Source of the DNA: a bacterium D16-56
GTDB lineage: Bacteria; Bacillota; Clostridia; Lachnospirales; Lachnospiraceae
Assembly (NCBI GenBank): GCA_003611875.1
Contig: RAYY01000008.1
Span: 1-64,000 of the forward strand
Direction of reading: 5' to 3'
DNA: 64,000 nucleotides
Position numbers and translations under genes: made by a program. Of this stretch, positions 9,756-18,618 are shown piece by piece. The notes under the pieces are model-generated. The model was given only the letters and a program-made list of their open reading frames with translations. It was not told where the DNA came from and did not search any database. Each line of letters begins with the position of its first letter. Within the stretch, counting starts at the first letter, position 1.

Positions 9756-10352
9756 TTAAAGCTGTTGCGCCATTTCCTGAATCATGGCTTCTAACAGCCT
9801 GCCATAAGTATCCCTGTCCTGGTCCATACAGTTACATCCGCCTATTACTCTCCAGTCCACTTTATGGATCCGGTAGCTGATGTTATAAATCCATCCCTTT
9901 TTGGAAGGAACCCGATAGGTAATATAATCCAAATTTTCCAAAGGTTTCTTTTTTATAATGTCCGCATAAAATCCGTTAGCTTTCATTCCCTGTTTAATCT
10001 GGTATCCCCATTCTTCCATATCCAGCCTTTCCATTTCAGCCGGCAAATGGATCAGGGTCTGCCCCACATTTTTTTCATTGTGTACCATCATTATGGCATC
10101 TTCTGTCTCCTGACAGTTCGTATAGAATTTATCTAAAAAAATCAGAGGAATCTTCTCGTCAAAACAGATAACGGTTTCAAAAAACAATTCTCCTTTTTCC
10201 GGCAGGGAAATACTTCCTGTCTGGATTTTTTCCCGAATTTCTTCTACGGACAACAGCAATTGGTCATTGTCTGTGTTCTCTTTGTCTTCTCCTTTTTGCT
10301 CCATTCTCCGTACACGTTCCAATGCCGCAATCTTTTCATCCAATCTTTCCAT
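9756..10352 (-). CDS. DcrB/DUF1795-like small protein, possible effector chaperone
   Basis: 198 residues with no signal peptide. Residues 1-50 are helical and charged. From about residue 55 the pattern of beta strands (FFETVICFDEKIPLIFLDKFY, then MVHNEKNVGQTLI), a helix and a final antiparallel sheet (DYITYRVPS..GWIYNISYRIH) resembles the PsbP/DcrB-like fold of DUF1795. In T6SS loci, DUF1795 (Eag) proteins are chaperones that shield the hydrophobic N-terminal segments of Rhs effectors. The co-encoded VgrG-Rhs fusion has such segments, so a matching chaperone is expected. The similarity is by pattern only. A fold prediction would settle whether it is Eag-like. Confidence 0.45.
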   Translation of the reverse strand: MERLDEKIAALERVRRMEQKGEDKENTDNDQLLLSVEEIREKIQTGSISLPEKGELFFETVICFDEKIPLIFLDKFYTNCQETEDAIMMVHNEKNVGQTLIHLPAEMERLDMEEWGYQIKQGMKANGFYADIIKKKPLENLDYITYRVPSKKGWIYNISYRIHKVDWRVIGGCNCMDQDRDTYGRLLEAMIQEMAQQL

Positions 10353-10359
10353 ATGCCCC

Positions 10360-11142
10360 CTATATTAGTTTAATCTCTCGTCTTCCCTGTATCTGTCTGC
10401 TCATACCCATATCCCCTCGTTTTAACCTATGAAGAAGCAAAAGAAGATTTTTATAGTATTCGTCCATTTTTAAAGGTTTCTCCAGAGAAAACATTTCCAG
10501 ACGTATTTTTAAATATTCCCTTATGCACGCAGCCGGAATATTTCCTCCCATAGCTAGAATATTCATGGCAAAACTGACATCATATATATTTTCTGCTTTA
10601 AGTTCCAATAGCTCTTTGGCATACTGTTTTAGTATGGCTGGTGACATAGAACTTTCCCCCTGGGCGGCATAGGGGGTATAAAGGAGATTGACTGTATCAT
10701 ACTTGGTAGAAAAATCCTCAAAATTTTCATGCTTTACCCGAAGCCTTGCTCCCTCTTGAAGAAAGAAGCGGCATAGCTCTAATTCACAAACAGAATCCGT
10801 TACTTTCGTTTCCAACACAATTTCTCCCGTTCCCTTTACCTGATCTGTTTCCCACTGCTCGTCGGCAAACCGTACTTTCAAATACTGCATATCATTTACT
10901 GACCTGCATGGTATGAAACATGGTTTTTCCTGAAAATACAATCGTCCTTTCCAGCAGAGCATACCTGAAGAAACTGTCAATCCCCCGTTATCCCATGAAA
11001 GATTCCCTCCGGACAATATCCCATCAGAAAAATCCTCCAAAGCAAGTTTTACTATATTTTTAGGGTAATCCCTAAGTTGTTCCAACATTTCTGCCCGTAA
11101 CAGACGCTTGTTCCGAAATTCAGGCAATGCATATCGAAACAT
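10360..11142 (-). CDS. Unrecognised injection-locus protein, candidate baseplate component
   Basis: 260 residues, soluble, no signal peptide. I do not recognise a named family with confidence. The N-terminal third (FRNKRLLRAEMLEQLRDYPKNIVKLALEDFSDGILSGGNLSW, in pieces) followed by beta-rich segments (GLTVSSGMLCWKGRLYFQEKP) recalls phage and CIS baseplate-associated proteins that begin with a short helix and continue into beta-sandwich. The C-terminal 80 residues are helical and charged. It begins 96 bases after the 237-residue gene and ends eight bases before the DcrB-like gene. Its place between the unknown cluster and the spikes suggests a structural role, possibly TssK- or wedge-like; this is inference from order alone. 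Confidence 0.5.
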   Translation of the reverse strand: MFRYALPEFRNKRLLRAEMLEQLRDYPKNIVKLALEDFSDGILSGGNLSWDNGGLTVSSGMLCWKGRLYFQEKPCFIPCRSVNDMQYLKVRFADEQWETDQVKGTGEIVLETKVTDSVCELELCRFFLQEGARLRVKHENFEDFSTKYDTVNLLYTPYAAQGESSMSPAILKQYAKELLELKAENIYDVSFAMNILAMGGNIPAACIREYLKIRLEMFSLEKPLKMDEYYKNLLLLLHRLKRGDMGMSRQIQGRREIKLI

Positions 11143-11238
11143 TCAATCCCTCCTCTAACAAAATAATCCTGTGAATTTGCAGCTTTTTCATTTCCAGATC
11201 CGCCTTATCCCTTTGACATGTCTTCTCCCAGACCATTT

Positions 11239-11952
11239 CTAACAAATCGCAATCTCACCAATCTGCATCGTCTCCTCCACCCCGATAATCCCAAAATGGT
11301 ATTCATAAAACACCTCTGCCCGATACCGGATATCCAAAAACATGTCCATCAGAAAACCAAACCTTTCTTCCAATCCCTTTGTCTTTTTCAACCTGGTATA
11401 AATCAGGATTTCATCTGGGCGGTCATTGTTATGATAGACAATACTGTCCCCAATCAATCCATGGACCAGATCTATAAAAGTTGCCAAAGAACTGCCCGTC
11501 CGGCAGCTTCGAAGCCATCCGGACATCAAAATCCCCTTCTCCTCTTTCCCCATACAGGAAAATACCTTCCATGCCTTTTCTCCAAAAGCCCCTGCAGCTA
11601 AGTCCGATGCCAACAGCTTTTTATAATATTCCTCCTTGGTCATCCCTCTGCGGATATCATTTCCTGCCAGCATATGAAGAATCACATTGGTCAGTTTTAT
11701 CCGCAATTGAGGATAATCCCTTAATTCCGGCTGAAACAAATTCCGGAAAATATCATAAAACCGGCAATAAGTATTTACAGCAATCTTCCTTTCCTCCCCC
11801 AGCTCTGTTTCATTGATAAATGGAATGGCAATCTCCAAATAAGCGCTGCTTCCCCCATCGTGAAAGAACCGCAGCCTCTCCTCCGGAATCCCTTCCTCCT
11901 TCGCCTCCAAAAGAACCTCCCACAAATATCTCACAGCAGCATCCCCCCACAT
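11239..11952 (-). CDS. Unrecognised injection-locus protein, 237 residues
   Basis: A mixed alpha/beta, largely helical soluble protein with no motif I can assign. It has a repeated helical pattern (FYDIFRNLFQPELRDYPQLRI, in pieces; TNVILHMLAGNDIRRGMTKEEYYKKLL) and a C-terminal segment rich in aromatic residues (RYRAEVFYEYHFGIIG). Its first 22 bases overlap the end of the 431-residue gene, so the two are translationally coupled, as expected for subunits of one complex. It has no signal peptide or membrane span. Candidate role: baseplate wedge partner of the 431-residue protein. The call rests on context only. Confidence 0.5.
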   Translation of the reverse strand: MWGDAAVRYLWEVLLEAKEEGIPEERLRFFHDGGSSAYLEIAIPFINETELGEERKIAVNTYCRFYDIFRNLFQPELRDYPQLRIKLTNVILHMLAGNDIRRGMTKEEYYKKLLASDLAAGAFGEKAWKVFSCMGKEEKGILMSGWLRSCRTGSSLATFIDLVHGLIGDSIVYHNNDRPDEILIYTRLKKTKGLEERFGFLMDMFLDIRYRAEVFYEYHFGIIGVEETMQIGEIAIC

Positions 11953-13226
11953 TCATACTCCGGATACAGCCTTTGGACCTCAGACACCAGAAAACTGGCA
12001 ATATCCCGGTGCAGCCATTCTTCCTCCCTTCCTGCCTGAAAACGCAAAAGCAGTTTTTTCTGATTTTTGGTATCCCGGATTTCATCTTCAATAAAAGGAT
12101 TCATGGAATAGGTTTCTTTTCTTCCGTCAAATTGTTCCAGAAGCTCACAGCCCTGATAACAGATATACCTTTCCAGGTGAAACCCCCGAATAAAACGTTC
12201 CAGCTCTGCCCGGGTCTTAATGCTTTGGTTCCATTTCCGCTGATACCGTTCGGAAAAATTTTCCACCCGTTCATTCTGCATCACCGGAAACTCATAGTGA
12301 TCCGTCTTTTTATTTTCAGCATTGCGGATCTGGTAAATGCACCACTTTTTTGTCCGGCTGTTTTCACTGATAATCAGCAGCTTCTCTTTTCTCTGGCTAA
12401 TGCTTCGGATATCCGGTTCATCCCCTGCAAGATAAGCGTGGCAGATTCCATATTCCCGGATGGAGATCCGGTGTTCAAAATTCCTGTGGTCTTCACAGGG
12501 AATGGGAAAACCGATTCCGTCTAAAATAAGCTTCCGCACATTCCACACCGGAACCATATCATAAGATATAAAGTCTTTATATTTCCCAAAATCAATCCGG
12601 ACCTGACGAATTTTTTCATTTTTCTGTATCCTCTCCGGTGCCTGAAAAACCACAACATCCGCCAGTTTATACAGATAAGGGGCATTTAACGTCTGCCAAG
12701 GGATCCCATTTTTCATAAACAACTGATACAGACGGCCAACTTTCTGCAAATATTCCGTATTCCGCCTTAACCTTACGGTGATTTTCCTGGCTTCCCTGGA
12801 AGAATCCGTCTCAATCATCCCGTCAAATATTGGATCTCTCTCCCACAATTCCTTTAACTGCAAATAATCGCACCGGAGCATGATTTTCATTAAGATAAAT
12901 TGCCCTTCCTTCTCAATTCCTTCCTGAATGTCCCCTGTTTCATAGGAAAGATCCTTCAAATCCGATTCTTTCATTGGCGAAAAAAACTGATGGGAGGCAT
13001 CAAAACAGCTTCTCTCTATAATTCCAGTCCGGATCTGATACCGGTTTACGTCATAAGCCAGCTCCTCCTGAACCCTCTGCTCTAATTCCCTATACATTTT
13101 TTCACTGGTTTCATAGAGATCCAAAAACACCTGCTCCATCAGCTCTTTAAAAAGAACCCTCTCCTCCAGAGCCGGTATGGATACAATCTCCTGCCGGATC
13201 ATTTCCTTCATCTCCCCATAAGTCAT
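11931..13226 (-). CDS. Unrecognised injection-locus protein, 431 residues, candidate baseplate component
   Basis: A large soluble protein. Residues 1-75 are strongly helical and acidic (ALEERVLFKELMEQVFLDLY, then EKMYRELEQRVQEEL), which resembles the opening of TssF-like wedge proteins in style only. The rest alternates beta strands and helices with many charged residues, and includes FQAPERIQKNEKIRQVRIDFG and a C-terminal aromatic-rich helix pair. No catalytic motif was found. It starts four bases after the Hsp70-like gene ends and overlaps the 237-residue gene by 22 bases. Similar proteins in Lachnospiraceae are, as far as I recall, annotated without function. Baseplate wedge is the most economical guess. 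Confidence 0.5.
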   Translation of the reverse strand: MTYGEMKEMIRQEIVSIPALEERVLFKELMEQVFLDLYETSEKMYRELEQRVQEELAYDVNRYQIRTGIIERSCFDASHQFFSPMKESDLKDLSYETGDIQEGIEKEGQFILMKIMLRCDYLQLKELWERDPIFDGMIETDSSREARKITVRLRRNTEYLQKVGRLYQLFMKNGIPWQTLNAPYLYKLADVVVFQAPERIQKNEKIRQVRIDFGKYKDFISYDMVPVWNVRKLILDGIGFPIPCEDHRNFEHRISIREYGICHAYLAGDEPDIRSISQRKEKLLIISENSRTKKWCIYQIRNAENKKTDHYEFPVMQNERVENFSERYQRKWNQSIKTRAELERFIRGFHLERYICYQGCELLEQFDGRKETYSMNPFIEDEIRDTKNQKKLLLRFQAGREEEWLHRDIASFLVSEVQRLYPEYECGGMLL

Positions 13227-13229
13227 CCC

Positions 13230-15788
13230 TTACTTCCTCCCATCAAAGAAATTCTCCTCCCATGTATCATCCTCAAAAGCAAAAAATGTCTCCTCCCCCC
13301 GGTACAACAGCTCCCCCTCCCGCAGCACCGGCAGCACGATAAATCCCCATTTTTTCCGGGAAACCCACACAAAGAACTTCATCTCTCCCTCCTGGATGAT
13401 ATCCGTTTCCTCCTGGATCACAGTCCCCCCATAAGCCTCATTGATCTCCTCCTGGGTAGTCTGAAGAAACCGGGCCGTGTCATAGGTAAAAGAATAAGTC
13501 CGAAGCCGTTTCCCCTGGCTGTCATTTAAGTACAGATCAAGCTGCCTTCCCACCATAAACCGAGAAATATATCCTATCTCATCCTCCCGGTCCAGGCTTT
13601 TGATGAGAACCTTCTCCTGGTTCTCATGGGTATAGGCCATAATCTCATAAGGCAGCGTCCCCACCTGGTACTCCTGGTTCACCTTCATATACCCCAGCTT
13701 CCGGTTAAAGAAATAGGCCAGCGCCCCTTCCAGGCAGCACATCTTTAGCTGTGTCCCATTCTCCTCCTTCCGGGAATGCTGAATCAGCCGCCCCGGCACA
13801 TACTCCTTCAGCGCCTCCGTAAACAGCCGGGACTTACAGGACTGCCCTGTCAGCTTGATCATCTCATAGTTCTGCAGCTCCCCCCGGACAAATTTCTGCT
13901 CCAAAAATCGTCCCATCAGCCCATAGATATCCGGGCGCAGAATCTCCTCAATCTCATTCAAATACAGAGAAAAGGCAATCTCCTCCTTCAGATGCTCCAG
14001 CCTTCCCTGCTCCATGACAGACAGCTTCCATCGGTCCAGAAAAATGGCCTGTGTCTTTCTTCCGCTGGTTTGATTCTCCCGGTTTAAGCCTTCTCCGGCC
14101 CGGTTCTCCTGGTCCCAGCCTTTCCGGATTCTCTCATTCTCCCCGCCTGCCAGCTCCCTCCGGGTACTTACCTGAAACTCATACAAAAACTCCGGCTGGA
14201 AAAAACGCTTTTTCACCTCCTCTGCCAATTCAAACAAATAGTAATAATTGTTCTTTACATAAAAATACTCCTCCCGGCTCCGCTCCTCATACTCCTTAAA
14301 GCGGGTAGGAAGCACTGCCTCCGCCCTTTTGTACGCCTCCTCCAGACAGCGGATGGAAGTCTCATCTTCTTTCCCTTCCTCCCATCCCTTCAGGGCTTTC
14401 ACAATCCGTATTTTAATCAACTGCAGAATCCGGTACGTCAGGTTGTTTCCCCCAAAGTTGGTGTCCCCATTTTCATAGCTGGTTTCCAAATCCACCAGAT
14501 AAGACACCCGGCTGTTGTCAATCCGAAACCGCCCGGAGGTCAAATCCGTGGTCCCTCCCCCACAGTCAATCACCAGGGCATGATACCACTGCCCCTTCTG
14601 ATACCCGCCCTGACGAATCAGACTGTCAATGCTGTGAAACAACACCGCCATCCCCTCATCCAGCACACACTCCACCTGATATCCGGACAAAAGCTCCTGA
14701 AACAGTTCCTGGAATTTTTCCTTCTGACGGATGGGCGACAAAAGCTGAATCTGCTTAAAATTACATTTAAACTGCTGCTTCCCCATCCCGATCAAATATT
14801 CCAGGAAGGCAGCCAGCATCTCCCTGCGGGGGATCTGATATCTGTGGCCGTTTTTCAGGATCACGCTTTCCTTCCGGTCCGGGTCGCTGACCCACCGCTT
14901 AATATCATAAAAAACCGGAACCTCCTCATCCCGGTAATTTTGCCGGTTCAGCCTCGCCGCCTCACACCCAAACACATACAGAGGCCTTTGTTCCCGCACA
15001 TCCCTGATTCCGACCATGCTGGGAATCACATACCCATTCTCTGACCGGGCCAGCCGGCTGGTTCCATCCGGAAGGCAGATTCCCATGGTGGTGTTGGAGC
15101 TGCCGAAATCAATCACTAAGGGAAGCTCCGTCTCCTCCACCTTCCGCACCTGAATGTCCAGCAAAGGAATCCTCACTGCCTCCAGATACCCCAAAACCGC
15201 CGCCGTCCTGCCAAAATACCGGTCATACAAAAACTCCGATACCCTCTCCTGGGGAAAATACAAGATGGAATACTGCCTCCTTTCCAAAGGCAGCACCGGC
15301 ACCTCCCTGCCCTTCTGTAAATAAAATTCCCCATCTGTCTCCTTTAGATAAAAACAGGTATAAATCCGGTCCTCCTCATCCACCAGAAGCAGGTTTCCCT
15401 CATAAAGCCCCCACTCCGATTCCACCCGATACCCATCCAGGCTGTTTAACTCCAGATCCTCATATAAAAAGATTGTTCCCGGAATCCGGATTCCCCTCCC
15501 TTCCCGGCTTTCCATGTGAATGCCGTCCAAAAATTCCTGAAGCCTTTCCAACCCCTTCTCACAGCCCTGGTCTACATGGCGGAACTCCCTCTGGCCCCGA
15601 AAACGCATGATCCGCTGAATGTACCCTTCCCGGTCCGGCGTTTCCCGAGATGAACTGACCAGACGCTCCCTCCTGCAGATTTCCCGCAGCTGGTACATGG
15701 TCATCCCCTCTAACTGGCTTCTCTTGTAAGTCTGCATCTGCTCCGGTTCCCTTTGCCCCGGATTCAAGGTATACGTATATCGGCTCAT
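13230..15788 (-). CDS. Hsp70/actin-fold ATPase with SAP-like N-terminus
   Basis: 852 residues from the ATG at 15788, which has GGAGG five bases upstream; the ATG four codons earlier overlaps that site. Residues about 22-65 resemble a SAP-type helix-extended-helix (MTMYQLREICRRERL). The Hsp70 ATPase signatures follow: phosphate-1 DFGSSNTT at 227-234, phosphate-2 DCGGGTTD at 408-415, and an adenosine-loop-like KLTGQSCKSRLF near 650. A canonical substrate-binding domain with an EEVD-type lid is not evident; the C-terminus is a beta-rich extension. It shares the operon with a J-domain protein, which would be its natural co-chaperone. I infer a dedicated assembly or recycling machine for the particle, perhaps replacing ClpV. 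Confidence 0.8.
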   Translation of the reverse strand: MSRYTYTLNPGQREPEQMQTYKRSQLEGMTMYQLREICRRERLVSSSRETPDREGYIQRIMRFRGQREFRHVDQGCEKGLERLQEFLDGIHMESREGRGIRIPGTIFLYEDLELNSLDGYRVESEWGLYEGNLLLVDEEDRIYTCFYLKETDGEFYLQKGREVPVLPLERRQYSILYFPQERVSEFLYDRYFGRTAAVLGYLEAVRIPLLDIQVRKVEETELPLVIDFGSSNTTMGICLPDGTSRLARSENGYVIPSMVGIRDVREQRPLYVFGCEAARLNRQNYRDEEVPVFYDIKRWVSDPDRKESVILKNGHRYQIPRREMLAAFLEYLIGMGKQQFKCNFKQIQLLSPIRQKEKFQELFQELLSGYQVECVLDEGMAVLFHSIDSLIRQGGYQKGQWYHALVIDCGGGTTDLTSGRFRIDNSRVSYLVDLETSYENGDTNFGGNNLTYRILQLIKIRIVKALKGWEEGKEDETSIRCLEEAYKRAEAVLPTRFKEYEERSREEYFYVKNNYYYLFELAEEVKKRFFQPEFLYEFQVSTRRELAGGENERIRKGWDQENRAGEGLNRENQTSGRKTQAIFLDRWKLSVMEQGRLEHLKEEIAFSLYLNEIEEILRPDIYGLMGRFLEQKFVRGELQNYEMIKLTGQSCKSRLFTEALKEYVPGRLIQHSRKEENGTQLKMCCLEGALAYFFNRKLGYMKVNQEYQVGTLPYEIMAYTHENQEKVLIKSLDREDEIGYISRFMVGRQLDLYLNDSQGKRLRTYSFTYDTARFLQTTQEEINEAYGGTVIQEETDIIQEGEMKFFVWVSRKKWGFIVLPVLREGELLYRGEETFFAFEDDTWEENFFDGRK

Positions 15789-15844
15789 ATCCCCCTCCAT
15801 TTCTGTACTTACATTTTCAACCGCTTACTCCAATATTTTTCATT

Positions 15845-17758
15845 TTACAACCCCGGCCCTTCCCCCAGCCGCACCTCTTCCGGCCCAGGTTCTCCAGCCC
15901 CAACACTCCCCGGTCCGGACACATCCTCTCCCGTCTTTTTCCCTGCTTCGGCCGCCTCTCCGCCTCTGGCCGCTCTTTTTTCTTCTTCTCCTACTGCCTC
16001 TACTTCCCTTTCTTCTGCCGCTCCTGCTGCTTCTTCCCCCGTCACTCCTTCTCCAACCGCCCCTCCCCCGGCCTGACCTCCATCCCTGGCCGCAATCCCC
16101 GCCTGGGCCGCTTCCAGCTTCCCATTGATCCCGTCCGCCAGCTCCGGCAGCTCCAGCCGGATATAGATCGCCTGGGCTGTCCGGTAATACGTGACAGCGC
16201 TCTCATACTTTCCCTCCGCCAGATACATATTCCCCTGATTCTCCAGCTCAATGGCATTCTTCTGGTCATTCACCCTCTGCTGGTTCTCCAGCTCCTCCTT
16301 TGCCTCCTGTGATTCCTTCTCCTTCCTGGCTTCCTCCTCCCTTGCCTCCTGAGACTCCTTTTTTGCCGCATCCTCCTGGGCAGCCTCCGCCTCTTTTTCC
16401 GCCTTGGCCTTTTGGCTGTCCTTTTCGACCGCCTCCTCCACCGCCGCCTGCTTCCTTAGGGCCTCCTCCTTCCCCTCGCTGTAATACAAAGCCGCCGCAC
16501 GGTCTCTTGCCTCCCGGTACGCTTCCACAGCCCCTTCCCGATCCCCAAAGCCTTCCCGCCTCTCCCCCAGCTCCATCAAATCAAACACCGCCAGATACCC
16601 TTCCGCCTCCTTCATCCGCGCATCCAGGTAATCCCTCCCCACATTTCCTGCCTCCATGGAAAGCCCGCGGGCCTTTCGGTACAGCTCCTGAGCCTTCTGG
16701 TATTCTCCTGCCCCCATGGCCTCATCCGCCAGCAAAATCTGCTCCGAAAGCTTGAGACAGCGGTCTGCCTCCTGAGCCTCCCCCGTATGCTTCAGGCCCT
16801 CTGCCAGCTTCTTCGCCTCCCCATACTCCTCCGACGCCTTCTTATAATTGTCATAATGCAGATATTCCTCCCCGCTTTCCATACACCGCTCCAGCCGCTC
16901 CTCCCGGTTTTTGATGTTTTGGCGGCGCAGATACACCCCAAGGCTGATTCCCCCCACTGCCAGAACAACAGGAACCGCGGCTATCAGCACCTTCTTTACC
17001 GGAAACTTCTTTTTCGGCGGCTGGTACACCTGATCTACAAAGGTCACTGCCAGCGTATAATTATCCACCGGGTTCTGCTCCTGCCCGGCCAGGATTTCAT
17101 CCTCCACCTGGTTTAAGATTTCCTCCGGCTCCTTTGCATCCTTAGACAATTCCAGCAGCTTCTCGTCGCTGCACCTTTCCCAAACCCCCCGGCTCATCAA
17201 ATACAGAATATCTCCGTTTACCAGCCGAAGCTTTTTGGAAATCATCACCCTTGGGGTTCCTCTCTCCCCCAGGTAAGAATACAGGTTATTCCGGCCCTCA
17301 TAAACCTCTGCCGCATCCTTTGGCAGCTCTCCCCTTTCACTCAGCTCCTCCGCCAACGACTGATCCCGCGTCCGGATCAGAAAACGGCTGCCTCTTTCCA
17401 GATAAAACCGGCTGTTTCCTACACAGCAGTACCGGACGCTGCGGTAATCGGTCACAGCCAGCACCACCGACGCCTTCAGGCGCATTCCGCCCCGCTGCCT
17501 CATCAGCTCCCGATGCGCCCCATGCAGGTAACGCTCCAGCCGCCCCTTCCTCATGGTGGGCCTTTCACTAAAGCTGCGGATCAGGCTCTCCACCACAATC
17601 CGCGCACTGTTCTCAAGGGGTTCCCCGTCCAGACTGTCTGCCAGCACATAACAGGCAAAATCATCCAGCTCCGCATAACCGAAATAATCCCGATTCACCA
17701 GGGCCTGCCCCTCCTCTGACAAAAACCGGGTCTGAAATTCCGAGTTGATCCGTCTCAT
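15845..17758 (-). CDS. Membrane PP2C-fold protein with coiled-coil/TPR-like C-terminus
   Basis: 637 residues. Residues 1-243 follow the PP2C phosphatase pattern: NRDYFGY at 22-28, VLADSLDG at 38-45, the GNSRFYL..GS strand pair near 114, a GDILYLMSRGVW block at 182-193 and DNYTLAV at 232-238. The metal-binding Asp of the usual SDG motif is replaced by Arg (SRG, 189-191), so activity may be lost or altered. A transmembrane helix at about 257-276 is followed by roughly 350 residues of charged helix with TPR-like repeats (EEYLHYDNYKKASEEYGEAKKL, in pieces; MYLAEGKYESAVTYYRTAQA), long Glu/Lys coiled coil, and a Gly/Ala/Glu low-complexity end. Start ATGA overlaps the stop of the upstream phosphatase gene. 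Confidence 0.7.
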   Translation of the reverse strand: MRRINSEFQTRFLSEEGQALVNRDYFGYAELDDFACYVLADSLDGEPLENSARIVVESLIRSFSERPTMRKGRLERYLHGAHRELMRQRGGMRLKASVVLAVTDYRSVRYCCVGNSRFYLERGSRFLIRTRDQSLAEELSERGELPKDAAEVYEGRNNLYSYLGERGTPRVMISKKLRLVNGDILYLMSRGVWERCSDEKLLELSKDAKEPEEILNQVEDEILAGQEQNPVDNYTLAVTFVDQVYQPPKKKFPVKKVLIAAVPVVLAVGGISLGVYLRRQNIKNREERLERCMESGEEYLHYDNYKKASEEYGEAKKLAEGLKHTGEAQEADRCLKLSEQILLADEAMGAGEYQKAQELYRKARGLSMEAGNVGRDYLDARMKEAEGYLAVFDLMELGERREGFGDREGAVEAYREARDRAAALYYSEGKEEALRKQAAVEEAVEKDSQKAKAEKEAEAAQEDAAKKESQEAREEEARKEKESQEAKEELENQQRVNDQKNAIELENQGNMYLAEGKYESAVTYYRTAQAIYIRLELPELADGINGKLEAAQAGIAARDGGQAGGGAVGEGVTGEEAAGAAEEREVEAVGEEEKRAARGGEAAEAGKKTGEDVSGPGSVGAGEPGPEEVRLGEGPGL

Positions 17759-18618
17759 CTCTCACCTCCCCCGGACGTCAAAACCGAGAACAGCACAATA
17801 CTCCCATTCTCCTTATCCTCTCCGGGCTTTTTCTCCGCTTCCCTTACCGCCTGGGCCGCCTGCTTAAAACAGCTTTCCCCTGCTGCCAGAATGTCCTCCA
17901 GCTCTGCCCAGGAAAGCTCCTGCCAGATTCCCTTGCTCACCATCACAATCCGGTCTTTGGCCCGCAGCCGGACGGGCCTTTCCGGCAGCTCGATCTCATG
18001 GAAGCCGTCCATTCCCAGGTAATTCCAGCACCGCTTTTCCTCCATGCTCCAGACTGCCTCCCTCTTAGAAAGCCTCCCCTCCTCATAAGCATGCATTGCC
18101 AGCACATCCAGGGTATGTCCCTTGCTTAAAGGGATCAGCTCCTGATTCCGCCACAAAGCAATCCGAATGTCCCCTGCCAAAGCATAATGGAGCACCCTCC
18201 CGCTGACAAATACCGCCGCCAGACAAGCTCCCCCATACCTCTCCCCAATGGTCCTCTGAATCCGCAGATGGGCTTCCCCAAAGGCTGTGCGGAAAAAATA
18301 CTCCGGATTGTGAAGCTCCCGGTAAGACTCAAAAGCATCCAATACTGTATCCATTCCAATCTGGCCGCAGACCTGCCCTGTATTCTCCTTCCCGATCCCA
18401 TCTGCCAGCACAGCCAAAATCCCCGCGCTGCTCTTATACAACTCCGCCCGGTCCGCCTGAATCTGCCGGTTCCCCGTAGTTTGGGCAATCCCATAATCCA
18501 AAGAAGGTGAAAATTCTTCTAAAAAAAACTCCCCCAGCGCCACTACCCGCACCAGAATCAGCGCCGCCAACAGAACAACCAGAAACACCATGATTTCCCT
18601 ATCTCCTGTCCCTGTCAT
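17755..18618 (-). CDS. Membrane-anchored PP2C-family phosphatase-like protein
   Basis: 287 residues with one N-terminal transmembrane helix (9-27) and a cytoplasmic PP2C fold. Visible motifs are LAVLADGIG at 68-76 (the DG metal motif), HYALAGDIRIALW at 144-156 and KDRIVMVSKGIW at 221-232. As in its neighbour, the SDG metal Asp is changed, here to Lys (SKG, 228-230). The terminal DN motif is represented by DKENGS at 268-273. The gene overlaps the FHA gene before it and the PP2C/TPR gene after it by four bases each (ATGA), so all three are coupled. PP2C and FHA proteins typically work with Thr kinases in T6SS post-translational control, but no kinase gene is visible here. Confidence 0.75.
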   Translation of the reverse strand: MTGTGDREIMVFLVVLLAALILVRVVALGEFFLEEFSPSLDYGIAQTTGNRQIQADRAELYKSSAGILAVLADGIGKENTGQVCGQIGMDTVLDAFESYRELHNPEYFFRTAFGEAHLRIQRTIGERYGGACLAAVFVSGRVLHYALAGDIRIALWRNQELIPLSKGHTLDVLAMHAYEEGRLSKREAVWSMEEKRCWNYLGMDGFHEIELPERPVRLRAKDRIVMVSKGIWQELSWAELEDILAAGESCFKQAAQAVREAEKKPGEDKENGSIVLFSVLTSGGGER

